From: DASVWH01 sp036389715
GTDB lineage: Bacteria; Acidobacteriota; Blastocatellia; Pyrinomonadales; Pyrinomonadaceae
Assembly (NCBI GenBank): GCA_036389715.1
Contig: DASVWH010000003.1
Span: 1-15,722 of the forward strand
Direction: 5' to 3'
Length of the DNA: 15,722 bases
In this document: piece after piece, positions 7,017 to 13,905 of the stretch
How positions within the stretch are numbered: the stretch's first letter is position 1
Layout: each line of letters begins with the position of its first letter
Notes under the pieces: model-generated
Database searches by the model: none
What the model saw: only the letters and a program-made list of their open reading frames with translations
Told to the model about the DNA's origin: nothing
Made by a program: the position numbers and the translations under genes

Positions 7017-8516
7017 CTACCACCATCCCAGAATCTTCCACCAGAGAAACCCGACGCCCGTCCAGATCAGGATGTTCGGCACTGAGACGACGAGCCCGAG
7101 CCACCACCACGTGCGCTGCTTGACGTAGCCCGCGCCGAACCAGATAGGCGCGGGCGTCGTCCCGTAATGAGTCAGCGAAGCGTTGAGGTTCGAGAAGTAG
7201 GCGAGCGAGAGGATGGCCAGCGCGGGCGGCGCTCCGGCGGCGAGGATGACGACGAGAAAGGGCGGGTACATCGCCGTCGCGTGCGCAGTGATGCTGGCGA
7301 ACCCGTAGTGCGCGTAGAAGTAGATGAGGAGCAGCGCACCGAGCGCGGCCCACCACGTCCACCCGACCGTGAAACTGGCGGACGCTTCGGCGAAACGCTT
7401 CGTGATGCCCGTCTCGCCGAGCGCCTCGGCCATCCTGACCAGCCCGCCGTACCAGATGAAAACGTCCCAGGCCCCGCGCTCGGCCAGCACGTCCTCCCAT
7501 TCGAGCACGCCGCTCAGCAGCAGCACGCAGATTCCCATCAGCGCCACTACCGCGTAGTGCAGCGATGGCAGACGCCCGCCCGTCAACCACTGGAGCTTGT
7601 CGCCCGTCATCCAGAGCAGCGCCGTCAGCCCGAAGACCGCGAGCATCAACCTCTCGCGCCAGGACATCGGCCCCATCCGTCGCAGCTCATCGGCCGCGAA
7701 CTCGGCCGCGGCGGGCGTCCGCTTAATCTCCGGCGGAAAGAGGCGATAGAAAAGCAGCGGCACAATCGCCAGCGAAATCAGCCCCGGCACAATCGCGCCC
7801 AGCAGCCAGCGCGAGTAGCCGAGGTTGATGCCCGTCAACTGGTTGGCGAACCTTGCAATCAGAATATTCGACGCCTGCCCGGTCAGGAACATCGCGCAGA
7901 TGATGACATCGCACTGGTAGAGCAGCACCATCAGGAACGCGCCGAGCCGCCGGGTGGTCGGCCCCGGCTCGGAATCGTAGGCTTCGGCCAGGCTCTTGGC
8001 GATGGGAAAGATGATGCCGCCGGAGCGCGCGCCGTTTGACGGAACGACGGAGGCCAGCAGCATGTCGGTCGAGACTAAAGCGTAGCCGAGCCCGAGCGAG
8101 TGGTGGCCGATGGTCCTGATGAAGAGCAGCGCGATGCGTCGCCCGAGCCCCGTCTTAATCATCCCGCGAGAGATGAAGAAGGCCGCCAGGACCAGCCAGA
8201 CTATCGGGTCGGCGTATCCGGCCAGGGCTCTCTCGACCGGCATCGCTCCCGTCAGGGCCAGCGCCGAGACGCCGATTAAGACCATCGCGCCCCCCGGCAC
8301 TGGCCGCAGGATGGAGCCCGTGATCGTCGCCAGGAAGATGGCGAGCAGCCGCCATGACTGCGGCGTGATGCCGTCCGGCACTGGAATCAAGGCGACCGTG
8401 CTGGCGACCGCCGCGACGATAGCCCACTTGAAGAGCTTGCTGCGCAGCTCATTGCGAGGCGACGTTGACGCCCCGGCGTCAACGTCCTCCGCCGGCGGAT
8501 CGGAGCCAGCCTTCAT
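7017..8516 (-). CDS. DASS/SLC13-family anion transporter (dicarboxylate or tricarboxylate carrier, CitT/DiT1-like)
   Basis: This 499-residue inner-membrane protein has about 12 hydrophobic segments. Family signatures are present: VPSNGARSGGIIFPI at 158-172, which corresponds to the first substrate/sodium loop, usually PSNTARGGGI in the CitT/2-oxoglutarate-malate branch; GQASNILIA at 213-221; and SLTHYGTTPAPIWFGAGY at 447-464, which marks that branch over phosphate or sulfate carriers. Known relatives exchange citrate, succinate, tartrate, malate or 2-oxoglutarate. The actual substrate cannot be told here. In the first loop the usual threonine of the SNT motif is glycine (SNG). The hydrophilic N-terminal tail of about 28 residues is encoded partly by a perfect inverted repeat. 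The ATG at 8516 has GGGAAGG 12 bases upstream, a rather long spacing. It stands alone, convergent with the ppiD-like gene. Confidence 0.9.
   Translation of the reverse strand: MKAGSDPPAEDVDAGASTSPRNELRSKLFKWAIVAAVASTVALIPVPDGITPQSWRLLAIFLATITGSILRPVPGGAMVLIGVSALALTGAMPVERALAGYADPIVWLVLAAFFISRGMIKTGLGRRIALLFIRTIGHHSLGLGYALVSTDMLLASVVPSNGARSGGIIFPIAKSLAEAYDSEPGPTTRRLGAFLMVLLYQCDVIICAMFLTGQASNILIARFANQLTGINLGYSRWLLGAIVPGLISLAIVPLLFYRLFPPEIKRTPAAAEFAADELRRMGPMSWRERLMLAVFGLTALLWMTGDKLQWLTGGRLPSLHYAVVALMGICVLLLSGVLEWEDVLAERGAWDVFIWYGGLVRMAEALGETGITKRFAEASASFTVGWTWWAALGALLLIYFYAHYGFASITAHATAMYPPFLVVILAAGAPPALAILSLAYFSNLNASLTHYGTTPAPIWFGAGYVKQRTWWWLGLVVSVPNILIWTGVGFLWWKILGWW
8461..8486. repeat. Perfect 12-bp inverted repeat inside the transporter N-terminal coding region
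   Basis: GACGTTGACGCC at 8461-8472 and its exact reverse complement at 8475-8486 are separated by two bases. The repeat covers codons 11-19 of the transporter, which encode a non-conserved hydrophilic tail. In RNA it would form a very stable stem about 30 bases downstream of the start codon. As DNA it could be an operator. Confidence 0.7.
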
Positions 8517-8708
8517 TTGTGCGATCTACCTTCCCTGTGAGAGTGGAGCTAAATGACCGCGCCGGATACTACAGCGATTTGCGCCTTGATGCGACTGGAA
8601 AGTTATCTTGAACGAGGCGCGGCAACCGTCCCGGACGAAGCTGCTGACCGCAGCAGAACTGGCCGGACGAGGTCATGCTATGCCCCGGTAGCGCGGGCTG
8701 GTTTCTCA

Positions 8709-8762
8709 AGACACGCAGAGGGGCGGCAGGAAATACATCTCCTGCCGCCCCTCTGCGCGTCT
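8709..8762 (-). terminator. Long stable hairpin downstream of a secreted-protein gene (terminator-like, no U tract)
   Basis: The arms 8709-8731 and 8740-8762 pair over 23 bases with a single A/C mismatch and an 8-base loop; the inner 17 pairs (GCAGAGGGGCGGCAGGA) are perfect. It begins 32 bases past the stop codon at 8795 on the minus strand, where a terminator would be expected. No run of T follows on either strand, so termination may depend on stem strength or Rho. It could also be an mRNA 3'-end stabiliser or a dispersed palindromic repeat. Confidence 0.6.
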
Positions 8763-8794
8763 ATCTTGAGCCAGGCTTGACGTGCCCGCGCGTC

Positions 8795-9901
8795 TTAAAA
8801 GTGTCGGATCAGCGGCGCGAAGCTCGCCTGCGGGATTCTCAGCTTGATTTGAATCTCGTTGTTCTGGGCCGTGATGCTCAGGGCTTTGATGACCTCTCCG
8901 AGCGAGCCCATCCCGGCGGCGTCGCGTCCGAGCCCGATGCCGCCAAGCGTCTTCATGGTGTTGAGCGTCTGGCTCAGGTCGCGCGCCTGGTCGGCCGTCT
9001 CCGTTTGCAGCCCGACAAAGGATTCCGTGTCCGTCCCGATGCTGCTGAAAGAGCCGTAGAACCGCTGAATCGCGGCGATGTGTTTGCCGATCATGTCCGT
9101 CTTGTCCACCCCGAACCTGCGCCCGATGTCGGCCGGCATCTTTCCGCTGAAGCCGACGATGGCATTCGGGCTGCTCGTCGCCAGCTGGACCAGCTGGTCG
9201 TCAACATGAACGCGACCCAGGTTGGCGTCGATGGCCGCGCGCACGTCCTCAAGATTGCCGACGGCAATGGTCCTCTCGTCTATCGCCGTGACGGCCATCT
9301 TCATCACCTTGGCTTCGAGCTTCACATCATACTGGCCGGGCGTGGCGGTCGAGGCTGCGGGAAGATTGGGCTGAGTGCTGGTCGTGGCCTGGGCGGGCTT
9401 GTTGTTGTTCTGCCCTGCGGTCTTCGGCCGTTGCGGGTCGCTTAGGACGAAGATGGTTCTTCCTTCATACTGCTGCTCTTCGCGGCGAATTTCGCCCCGC
9501 TTCTTCGCGGCTGCGAATCCGGCCTCGATCAGGTCGGCGGCCTTAAAGTCGCCGCTCAAGAGGACGACGGCGCTGTAATCATTGGGCCTCCCGGCGACGG
9601 AGCGCCCGCCGACGGCGATGCTCTGGAAGGAGCGCGGGTTAATGCCGGTCTCTTTTTCAAACTCGTCGAGCTTGGCGTTGAGCTTGGCGAGCGCGGCCGG
9701 GTTGCTGGCGAGGATGCCGGGCAGCGTCTCATTGAGCGCGCGCTGCGCGTCAACGAAGACGACGAACTCGGAGGGCGGCAATGCTGCTACGGTCAGGCTC
9801 GCGGGCCGCGCGGCTCTTCCCGCGCTATGGCCGATGCCGAAGACGACCGCCCCGAGTGTGATTGCGATTGCGAGAAACGATAAGTATATTTTCCTGCTCA
9901 T
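8795..9901 (-). CDS. Secreted or membrane-anchored protein of unknown function, tandem paralogue A
   Basis: The protein has 368 residues from the ATG at 9901, chosen because AAGGTG lies six bases upstream; an in-frame GTG at 9910 overlaps that site. Residues 3-24 (RKIYLSFLAIAITLGAVVF) are an export signal or N-terminal anchor. The mature part starts with LPPSEFVVFVDAQRALNETLP and runs to TGINPRSFQSIAVGG; a second half follows (YDVKLEAK, IAVGNLEDVRAAID, then an ALSITAQNNEIQIKLRI end). A low-complexity linker of Q, N, T and P lies near residues 163-192. It is homologous over its length to the gene at 10400-11446; in the first 58-residue block I count 31 identities by hand. I do not recognise the family. 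The arrangement (an exported protein built of beta-rich blocks stating a value against a stored threshold of repeats) suggests no enzyme, and no catalytic motif is visible. It lacks a lipobox cysteine. Confidence 0.82.
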   Translation of the reverse strand: MSRKIYLSFLAIAITLGAVVFGIGHSAGRAARPASLTVAALPPSEFVVFVDAQRALNETLPGILASNPAALAKLNAKLDEFEKETGINPRSFQSIAVGGRSVAGRPNDYSAVVLLSGDFKAADLIEAGFAAAKKRGEIRREEQQYEGRTIFVLSDPQRPKTAGQNNNKPAQATTSTQPNLPAASTATPGQYDVKLEAKVMKMAVTAIDERTIAVGNLEDVRAAIDANLGRVHVDDQLVQLATSSPNAIVGFSGKMPADIGRRFGVDKTDMIGKHIAAIQRFYGSFSSIGTDTESFVGLQTETADQARDLSQTLNTMKTLGGIGLGRDAAGMGSLGEVIKALSITAQNNEIQIKLRIPQASFAPLIRHF

Positions 9902-9930
9902 AATTGTCACCTTTCAAAGCCTCGAATATC

Positions 9931-9945
9931 TTCCGGCCGCCGGAA
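9931..9945. promoter_or_regulatory. Palindrome upstream of paralogue A
   Basis: TTCCGG and CCGGAA flank a three-base centre, giving a perfect 6-bp dyad about 30 bases upstream of the start codon at 9901. It lies just upstream of the leader shared by both paralogues, so it could be an operator or a small leader hairpin. This is position-based inference. Confidence 0.35.
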
Positions 9946-10099
9946 CATCATTGCCGGGGAACCGGCCCGAACGCGGCCGCCATTGACGCAGCTGCGGGCG
10001 CTTCCCGCCACTGTACGCGCGGCCTGCCGCTGAAGTTTCACCGCTCCTTTGAGCCCGCCGGTGCCGCGTTACCGGCAACACAGTCTAGTGTAAGGGGCA

Positions 10100-10116
10100 C
10101 ATGACTGCCAGTCATG
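10100..10116. promoter_or_regulatory. 17-base perfect palindrome, operator-like
   Basis: CATGACTG and CAGTCATG flank a single central C: eight matched pairs around one base. TGACTG-n-CAGTCA shaped sites are typical of dimeric repressors, for example of the TetR family. It lies about 200 bases upstream of the start codon of paralogue A. No regulator gene is in this window, so the binding protein is unknown. Confidence 0.45.
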
Positions 10117-10394
10117 CGGTCAGGGTTTGGTCCCCCGGCCATTTACCTGGGAAATCCTCACATTTCCAGGGTTTTGCAGACTCACTTCCAGGGTCGTGTC
10201 CCACCAACAACTCAGTACGGGCTCAATGTGATACTAAAGACTGTTTGCAGGGCGGAAATGTTATCAAGAAAATATTCCGCCCGCCGCAGATGCGCCCCGC
10301 AGAGTCCGGCGCGTCGCAAGTAACTCAATCTGCTTCCCGGTTGCTCGCGTGCTCCGGTAAACCGCTTGAGAGCGCGCGCCTCCCTTCAAGAATC

Positions 10395-10411
10395 GAGACT
10401 CAACGAGTCTC
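10395..10411 (+). terminator. Small hairpin across a stop codon, with a plus-strand T tract
   Basis: GAGACTC at 10395-10401 and GAGTCTC at 10405-10411 form a perfect 7-bp stem with a three-base loop that includes the stop codon of paralogue B. The T run (10416-10420) follows on the plus strand, so as an intrinsic terminator it would stop antisense transcription entering the gene from its 3' end. On the gene's own strand no T run follows. Confidence 0.35.
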
Positions 10412-11446
10412 AGGCTTTTTCGGCTGCATGACGCGCAGCAGCGTCGAGATGTCCGCCTGTGCAAGCTCCAGGCTGAGCTGCGAGTCGTTGCCCTGCGCCG
10501 TAATCTTCAGGCTGTCGAGCGCGTTCTGGGCCAGCTTGCCGAGGTCGGGCGGGAGCTGCGGAATCAGCATCCCGCCGAACTGCTTGAGCGACGAGAGCGT
10601 GTCCGTCAGCGTCTGCGCCTGCTCCGGCCTCTCGGTCCGGGCCATCGCCAGCAGCTCGAAACCCTTTTCCGTCGTCCCGAGAGCGCCCGCCGCCTGTCGA
10701 ATCGAGCCGACGACCTTGCCCAGCTCGTCGTTGCCGAGGTCAAGTCCCTGAAGCAGCGACGCCGGGACGTTGGCGCTAAAGCTAATCAACGCACGCGGGT
10801 TGCGCGCCGCCAGTTGAATCAGGTTGGCGTTGGCGCTCGTTCTGGCCGCGCTCGCGTCCAGAGTCGCGCGGACGACCGCCGGTTCGCCGACGACGAGCGT
10901 ATTGGCATCGAGCGCCAGCGCGGAGAGGTCTCGGACCTTCAGGCTGGCCAGGCCGGGAATCCCTAGCTGGTCGTTGACGTTGAAGGTGTAGATCGTCGTC
11001 CCCTTGTATTTCTCCTCCTGGTACTTGCCCTTGGCGGCCAGGCGCGCGGCGGCCAGGAGCGCGCCCGAGTTGAAAGTGCCGCGCAGGATGACGACCGTGT
11101 CGGCGGTCGTGACGTTCGGCGAAGGCTTAACGTAGCGCAGCCCGACCGCGATGCGCTCAAACGAGCGCGCGTCAATGCCCGTCTGCGCCTTGAGCTTGTC
11201 TATCTGCGCGTTGACCTCGGCGAGCTTGGCCGGGTCATTGGCCAGGACTTTCGGCAGCGCCTCGTTTATCAAACGCTTGAGGTCAACGAGGGCCACCAGG
11301 TCCGAGGGCGGAAGCAGGTTGAGCGGAGCGACGTTGACCGGGGTGACGGGCGCGGCGGCGCGCCTGCGCTGCGCGAGAGTGCCCTGCGCACAGGCCATCA
11401 GCGCGATGACGAGCGCGAGAAATGAAGTTTGGATTCTCTTGTTCAC
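10400..11446 (-). CDS. Secreted protein of unknown function, tandem paralogue B
   Basis: The protein has 348 residues from a GTG at 11446. A GAAAGGT ribosome-binding sequence lies upstream with a long 12-base spacing, and I see no better start. Residues 1-26 are a classical Sec signal peptide with probable cleavage after TLA (ACAQGTLA-Q). The mature protein opens with LPPSDLVALVDLKRLINEALP and TGIDARSFERIAVG, aligning directly with paralogue A; the second halves also match (SLKITAQGNDSQLSLEL here against ALSITAQNNEIQIKLRI). It lacks the low-complexity linker of paralogue A. No catalytic motif, transmembrane helix or lipobox is visible, so it should be periplasmic or exported. I do not recognise the family. 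It follows the lipoprotein gene by 156 bases on the same strand. The leader before its start resembles that of paralogue A, which points to duplication of the gene with its translation signal. Confidence 0.84.
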   Translation of the reverse strand: MNKRIQTSFLALVIALMACAQGTLAQRRRAAAPVTPVNVAPLNLLPPSDLVALVDLKRLINEALPKVLANDPAKLAEVNAQIDKLKAQTGIDARSFERIAVGLRYVKPSPNVTTADTVVILRGTFNSGALLAAARLAAKGKYQEEKYKGTTIYTFNVNDQLGIPGLASLKVRDLSALALDANTLVVGEPAVVRATLDASAARTSANANLIQLAARNPRALISFSANVPASLLQGLDLGNDELGKVVGSIRQAAGALGTTEKGFELLAMARTERPEQAQTLTDTLSSLKQFGGMLIPQLPPDLGKLAQNALDSLKITAQGNDSQLSLELAQADISTLLRVMQPKKPETR

Positions 11447-11559
11447 GATCTAATTTTTACCTTTCAGACTCGAAACATAGGCTTTGAAAAAGGGAAGAGG
11501 GGCGCGAGCTTGGTGCCTTTCGCCGGAGGTTCGCCTCTCTCCGATGCGGGGCGCTCCGC

Positions 11560-11582
11560 GCGGGGTTGGCTTTTATCCCCGC
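11560..11582 (-). terminator. Weak hairpin after the lipoprotein gene
   Basis: GCGGGG and CCCCGC form a 6-bp stem with an 11-base loop, starting 20 bases past the stop codon at 11603. It is short and lacks a T tract on the minus strand, so it is only a possible terminator or processing site between this gene and paralogue B. Confidence 0.25.
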
Positions 11583-11602
11583 CTGTTTTCGTTCCCGGCA
11601 GC

Positions 11603-12427
11603 CTAGCCACCCGCACCGCGAAGCTCCGCCAGCATCTCTTTGTAGTCCAACTGGCGATAGTCCGGCGGCAGCTCGAAGAGGCTGGCGTCCACCTCCTCTT
11701 TAATGTCGCGCAGCTCCATCGAGAACTGAGAGCCCCGGGCGGCCCCGCCCGTCGAGGTCGTCTCCGTGCGGATGGGCATCCCGAGGGATTCATCAATCCA
11801 GACGAGGCTCACCGTGACGACCTCGCTGGCCGCTCCCGTCTTGGCCCTGACCGTCACACGGTACTTCGTGGCGGCGCGCCCATTGACGCTCTCCGTGCCC
11901 AGCTTTTGATAGCTCGCGCCGGTCCGCGTCTCGTTGAGCAGCTTCTCGGGAGAGAAATCCGCGGGCGGACTCGCCGCGCTCCCGACGGGTTCGCCGTCGC
12001 CCGGCTTGAGTTCTGCGTAGACCTTTTTTGAAGGCAGCAACACGAAGGTTCTGCTCTCTAGTTGGAGATAAGAGATGGTCGCGCCGGACGGCGATTCGTA
12101 ATCTTCGCGCCGCCTCTCACCGTCGCGCGCGATCAGCGTCCGGCTGCCGAGAGCCCCGGCTGCCGTCTCGTTCGGCTGGCCGTTGCCGCCGCTGCTGATG
12201 ATTCTCGTCGCCTGGTAACGCTCCGGCTCTCGCGTCGCAAAGGGCGGCGTCGAGAGTTCCTCCGCCTCTGCCGCGGCATTAGCATTGGCCGCGCCCTCGC
12301 CCTGCCCGCTCTCAGACCGGCGGCAGCCCGCGCCCGTCGAGATAAAGGCCAGCAGGAGCAGCAGACAGAACGATTGCCGTTGGCGCTCCGACGCCCTCTG
12401 CCTCATCCTCTCGACCCGGCCGGGCAT
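11603..12427 (-). CDS. Exported lipoprotein-like protein with LolA/outer-membrane-sorting-like fold
   Basis: The protein has 274 residues from the ATG at 12427, chosen because GGGGGAG lies six bases upstream. An ATG at 12472, overlapping the thiolase stop as TGATG, is also open but gives an unusually long N-terminus. A basic region is followed by a hydrophobic core (FCLLLLLAFISTG) and GAGC, with Cys35 as a possible lipidated residue; the lipobox is imperfect because glycine occupies the -3 position. The C-terminal part shows a beta-strand series that recalls LolA-like lipoprotein-sorting proteins: RTFVLLPSKKVYAEL, then VNGRAATKYRVTV, LVWIDESLGMPIRTE, and a DASLFELPPDYRQL ending. Such proteins bind acyl chains or act in outer-membrane delivery in known cases; here that is inference. 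A low-complexity Ala/Glu-rich linker follows the cysteine. It is probably co-transcribed with the thiolase. Confidence 0.78.
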   Translation of the reverse strand: MPGRVERMRQRASERQRQSFCLLLLLAFISTGAGCRRSESGQGEGAANANAAAEAEELSTPPFATREPERYQATRIISSGGNGQPNETAAGALGSRTLIARDGERRREDYESPSGATISYLQLESRTFVLLPSKKVYAELKPGDGEPVGSAASPPADFSPEKLLNETRTGASYQKLGTESVNGRAATKYRVTVRAKTGAASEVVTVSLVWIDESLGMPIRTETTSTGGAARGSQFSMELRDIKEEVDASLFELPPDYRQLDYKEMLAELRGAGG

Positions 12428-12471
12428 GACCGACTCCCCCGCAGGCTCTGCTTGCAGTTGACGATTGAGCA

Positions 12472-13653
12472 TCAGACGCGCTCGACCAGAAGCGCGATTC
12501 CCATCCCGCCGCTGATGCAGAGCGTCGCCAGCCCGCGCCGCGCCCCGCGCTTTTTCATCTCGTGCAGGAGCGTCGTCGTGATGCGGACGCCCGTACAGCC
12601 TATCGGATGGCCGAGCGCGATTGCGCCGCCGTTGACGTTCAAGCGCCCGGCGTCGAAGCCGAGGTCACGGTCGCAGGCTATGACCTGCGCGGCAAAGGCT
12701 TCGTTGAGCTCAATCAGGTCAACGTCCGCGAGCGAGAGCCGCTGCCTGGCGAGCAGCGCGCGCACCGCCGGGACAGGCCCGATGCCCATGATTTCCGGCG
12801 CGACTCCGGCGATCTCGTAATCGACGATGCGAGCCTCCGCTTCCACTCCCGATTCCCTCAGGGCATCCTCGCCCATGACGACGACGGCCGCCGCTCCGTC
12901 CGTGATGCCTGAAGAATTACCGGCCGTGACCGTGCCGCTCGTGCTGAAGACCGGCGCGAGCTTGCGCAGGGCCTCGATGGTCGTCCCCGCCCTGAAATGT
13001 TCGTCGCGCGCGAAGATGCTCGCCTCGCCCTTGCGCCCCTTGATTTCGAGCGGCAGAATCTCTTCGTCGAAGCGGCCTGAATCAATGGCGGCCCCGGCGC
13101 GCTGCTGCGAGCGCAACGCGTACTCGTCCTGCTCTTCGCGCGAGATTTCATAACGGCGCGCGAGATTCTCGGCCGTCTCGCCCATCACGAGACCCGAGAG
13201 TGGGTCGTTGAAGCCGTCGCGGTACATGCCGTCAACCAGCTCCATGTTGCCCATCCGCATGCCCCAGCGCGCGCCCTCCGCGTAGTAGGGAACGCGCGAC
13301 ATGCTCTCCGTCCCGCCCGCCAGCACGGCCCGCGCACGCCCCAGCATAATCTCCTGCGCGGCGAGAATGATGGCCCGCAGCCCGGAGCCGCACGCCTGGT
13401 TGACCGTGAAGGCCGGGACCGTCTCCGGCACGCCCGCGCGGTAGGTTATCTGCCGCGCAACGTTTGGCCCGCCGCCCGCCTGCCTGGCCGAACCCCAGAT
13501 TGATTCCTGAATCTCGCCCGGCGCGAGACCGGCACGCCGCAGGCTCTCGGCTGCGACCGCAGCCCCCATATCGGCCGCGCTCCAGGCGGCCAGCGTCCCG
13601 CCAAAGCGCCCGATGGGGGTGCGTACAGAGCCCGCTAAATAAACATTCTTCAT
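12472..13653 (-). CDS. Acetyl-CoA C-acyltransferase (thiolase)
   Basis: At 393 residues this is the usual length for a thiolase, which condenses two acetyl-CoA to acetoacetyl-CoA or cleaves 3-ketoacyl-CoA in beta-oxidation. The nucleophile lies in NQACGSGLRAI with Cys88. The other active-site elements are present: NEAFA near residue 318, GHPIGCTG with His349, and CISGGMGIA with Cys379. The N-terminus VRTPIGRFGG is typical. Overall it looks more like the biosynthetic acetyl-CoA acetyltransferase branch (AtoB/ThlA/PhaA) than FadA, but sequence alone does not settle direction. No hydroxyacyl-CoA dehydrogenase, hydratase or CoA-transferase lies nearby. The ATG at 13653 has AAGGG two bases upstream and GAGG twelve bases upstream, neither ideal. 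A weak promoter-like pair (TTGAGC, 17 bases, TATTCG) lies at 13669-13697. Its stop overlaps by one base a possible start of the next gene. Confidence 0.96.
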   Translation of the reverse strand: MKNVYLAGSVRTPIGRFGGTLAAWSAADMGAAVAAESLRRAGLAPGEIQESIWGSARQAGGGPNVARQITYRAGVPETVPAFTVNQACGSGLRAIILAAQEIMLGRARAVLAGGTESMSRVPYYAEGARWGMRMGNMELVDGMYRDGFNDPLSGLVMGETAENLARRYEISREEQDEYALRSQQRAGAAIDSGRFDEEILPLEIKGRKGEASIFARDEHFRAGTTIEALRKLAPVFSTSGTVTAGNSSGITDGAAAVVVMGEDALRESGVEAEARIVDYEIAGVAPEIMGIGPVPAVRALLARQRLSLADVDLIELNEAFAAQVIACDRDLGFDAGRLNVNGGAIALGHPIGCTGVRITTTLLHEMKKRGARRGLATLCISGGMGIALLVERV

Positions 13654-13734
13654 TGCCCTTAAGTTCCTCGAATAGGAGATGGTTTGATGCTGCTCAACGG
13701 TTTGTAGTTGAGAAAAGATGTTAGCATACGGCCC

Positions 13735-13763
13735 TTGAAAGGATGAAGGGGAAGAGATTTATT
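13735..13763 (+). promoter_or_regulatory. Candidate sigma-70 promoter for the nuclease-motif gene
   Basis: TTGAAA (13735-13740, five of six matches) and TTTATT (13758-13763, four of six) are separated by 17 bases. Transcription from about 13770 would give a leader of roughly 125 bases that contains the inverted repeat described next. Confidence 0.42.
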
Positions 13764-13905
13764 CATTGACTCATTGATTCGTTCACTCATTTCATCATTT
13801 AACAATCCGCTCGGGAGCCCGATGAATCAATCACTAAATGTCTCGATGAATCAATGACTACATCAATCAGTGAATCAAGGGTGAAATGATGAAATGATTG
13901 AGCGG
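13758..13905. repeat. AT-rich region of interleaved inverted and direct repeats
   Basis: This divergent spacer is built from variants of TCATTGATTC and its complement. A perfect 14-bp inverted repeat pairs 13787-13800 (TCATTTCATCATTT) with 13884-13897. A 10-bp inverted repeat pairs 13771-13780 with 13848-13857. A direct repeat of 16 bases with one mismatch lies at 13821-13836 and 13845-13860, with a period of 24. TCGGG-AG-CCCGA at 13811-13822 forms a small palindrome. The composition is far more AT-rich than either flanking gene. The right arm of the 14-bp repeat contains the start codon at 13894. Confidence 0.75.

Larger units (their letters stand above)
9911..10399. other. Non-coding stretch between the two secreted paralogues
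   Basis: I find no credible gene in these 489 bases; plus-strand open frames here lack a ribosome-binding site and conserved-looking protein. The stretch holds a palindrome at 9931-9945, a 6-bp hairpin at 10057-10076 (GCCGGT/ACCGGC), a 17-base palindrome at 10100-10116, and a bulged hairpin at about 10147-10171 (CCTGGGAAAT opposite ATTTCCAGG). The motif TTCCAGGGT occurs twice, near 10165 and 10187. Composition from about 10120 to 10280 is less GC-rich than the flanking genes. It probably carries the control region of paralogue A. Confidence 0.6.

Noticed and set aside
7167..8039. A 290-codon plus-strand frame opposite the transporter gene
   Set aside because: It is an antisense artefact rich in Arg, Gln, Glu and Pro, while the minus strand encodes a full-length DASS transporter.
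10101..10751. A 216-codon plus-strand frame starting in the spacer and running into paralogue B
   Set aside because: It has no ribosome-binding site, is Ser/Cys-rich, and most of it lies antisense to paralogue B.
13758..13905. CRISPR array
   Set aside because: Repeats are short, degenerate, in both orientations and without regular unique spacers.
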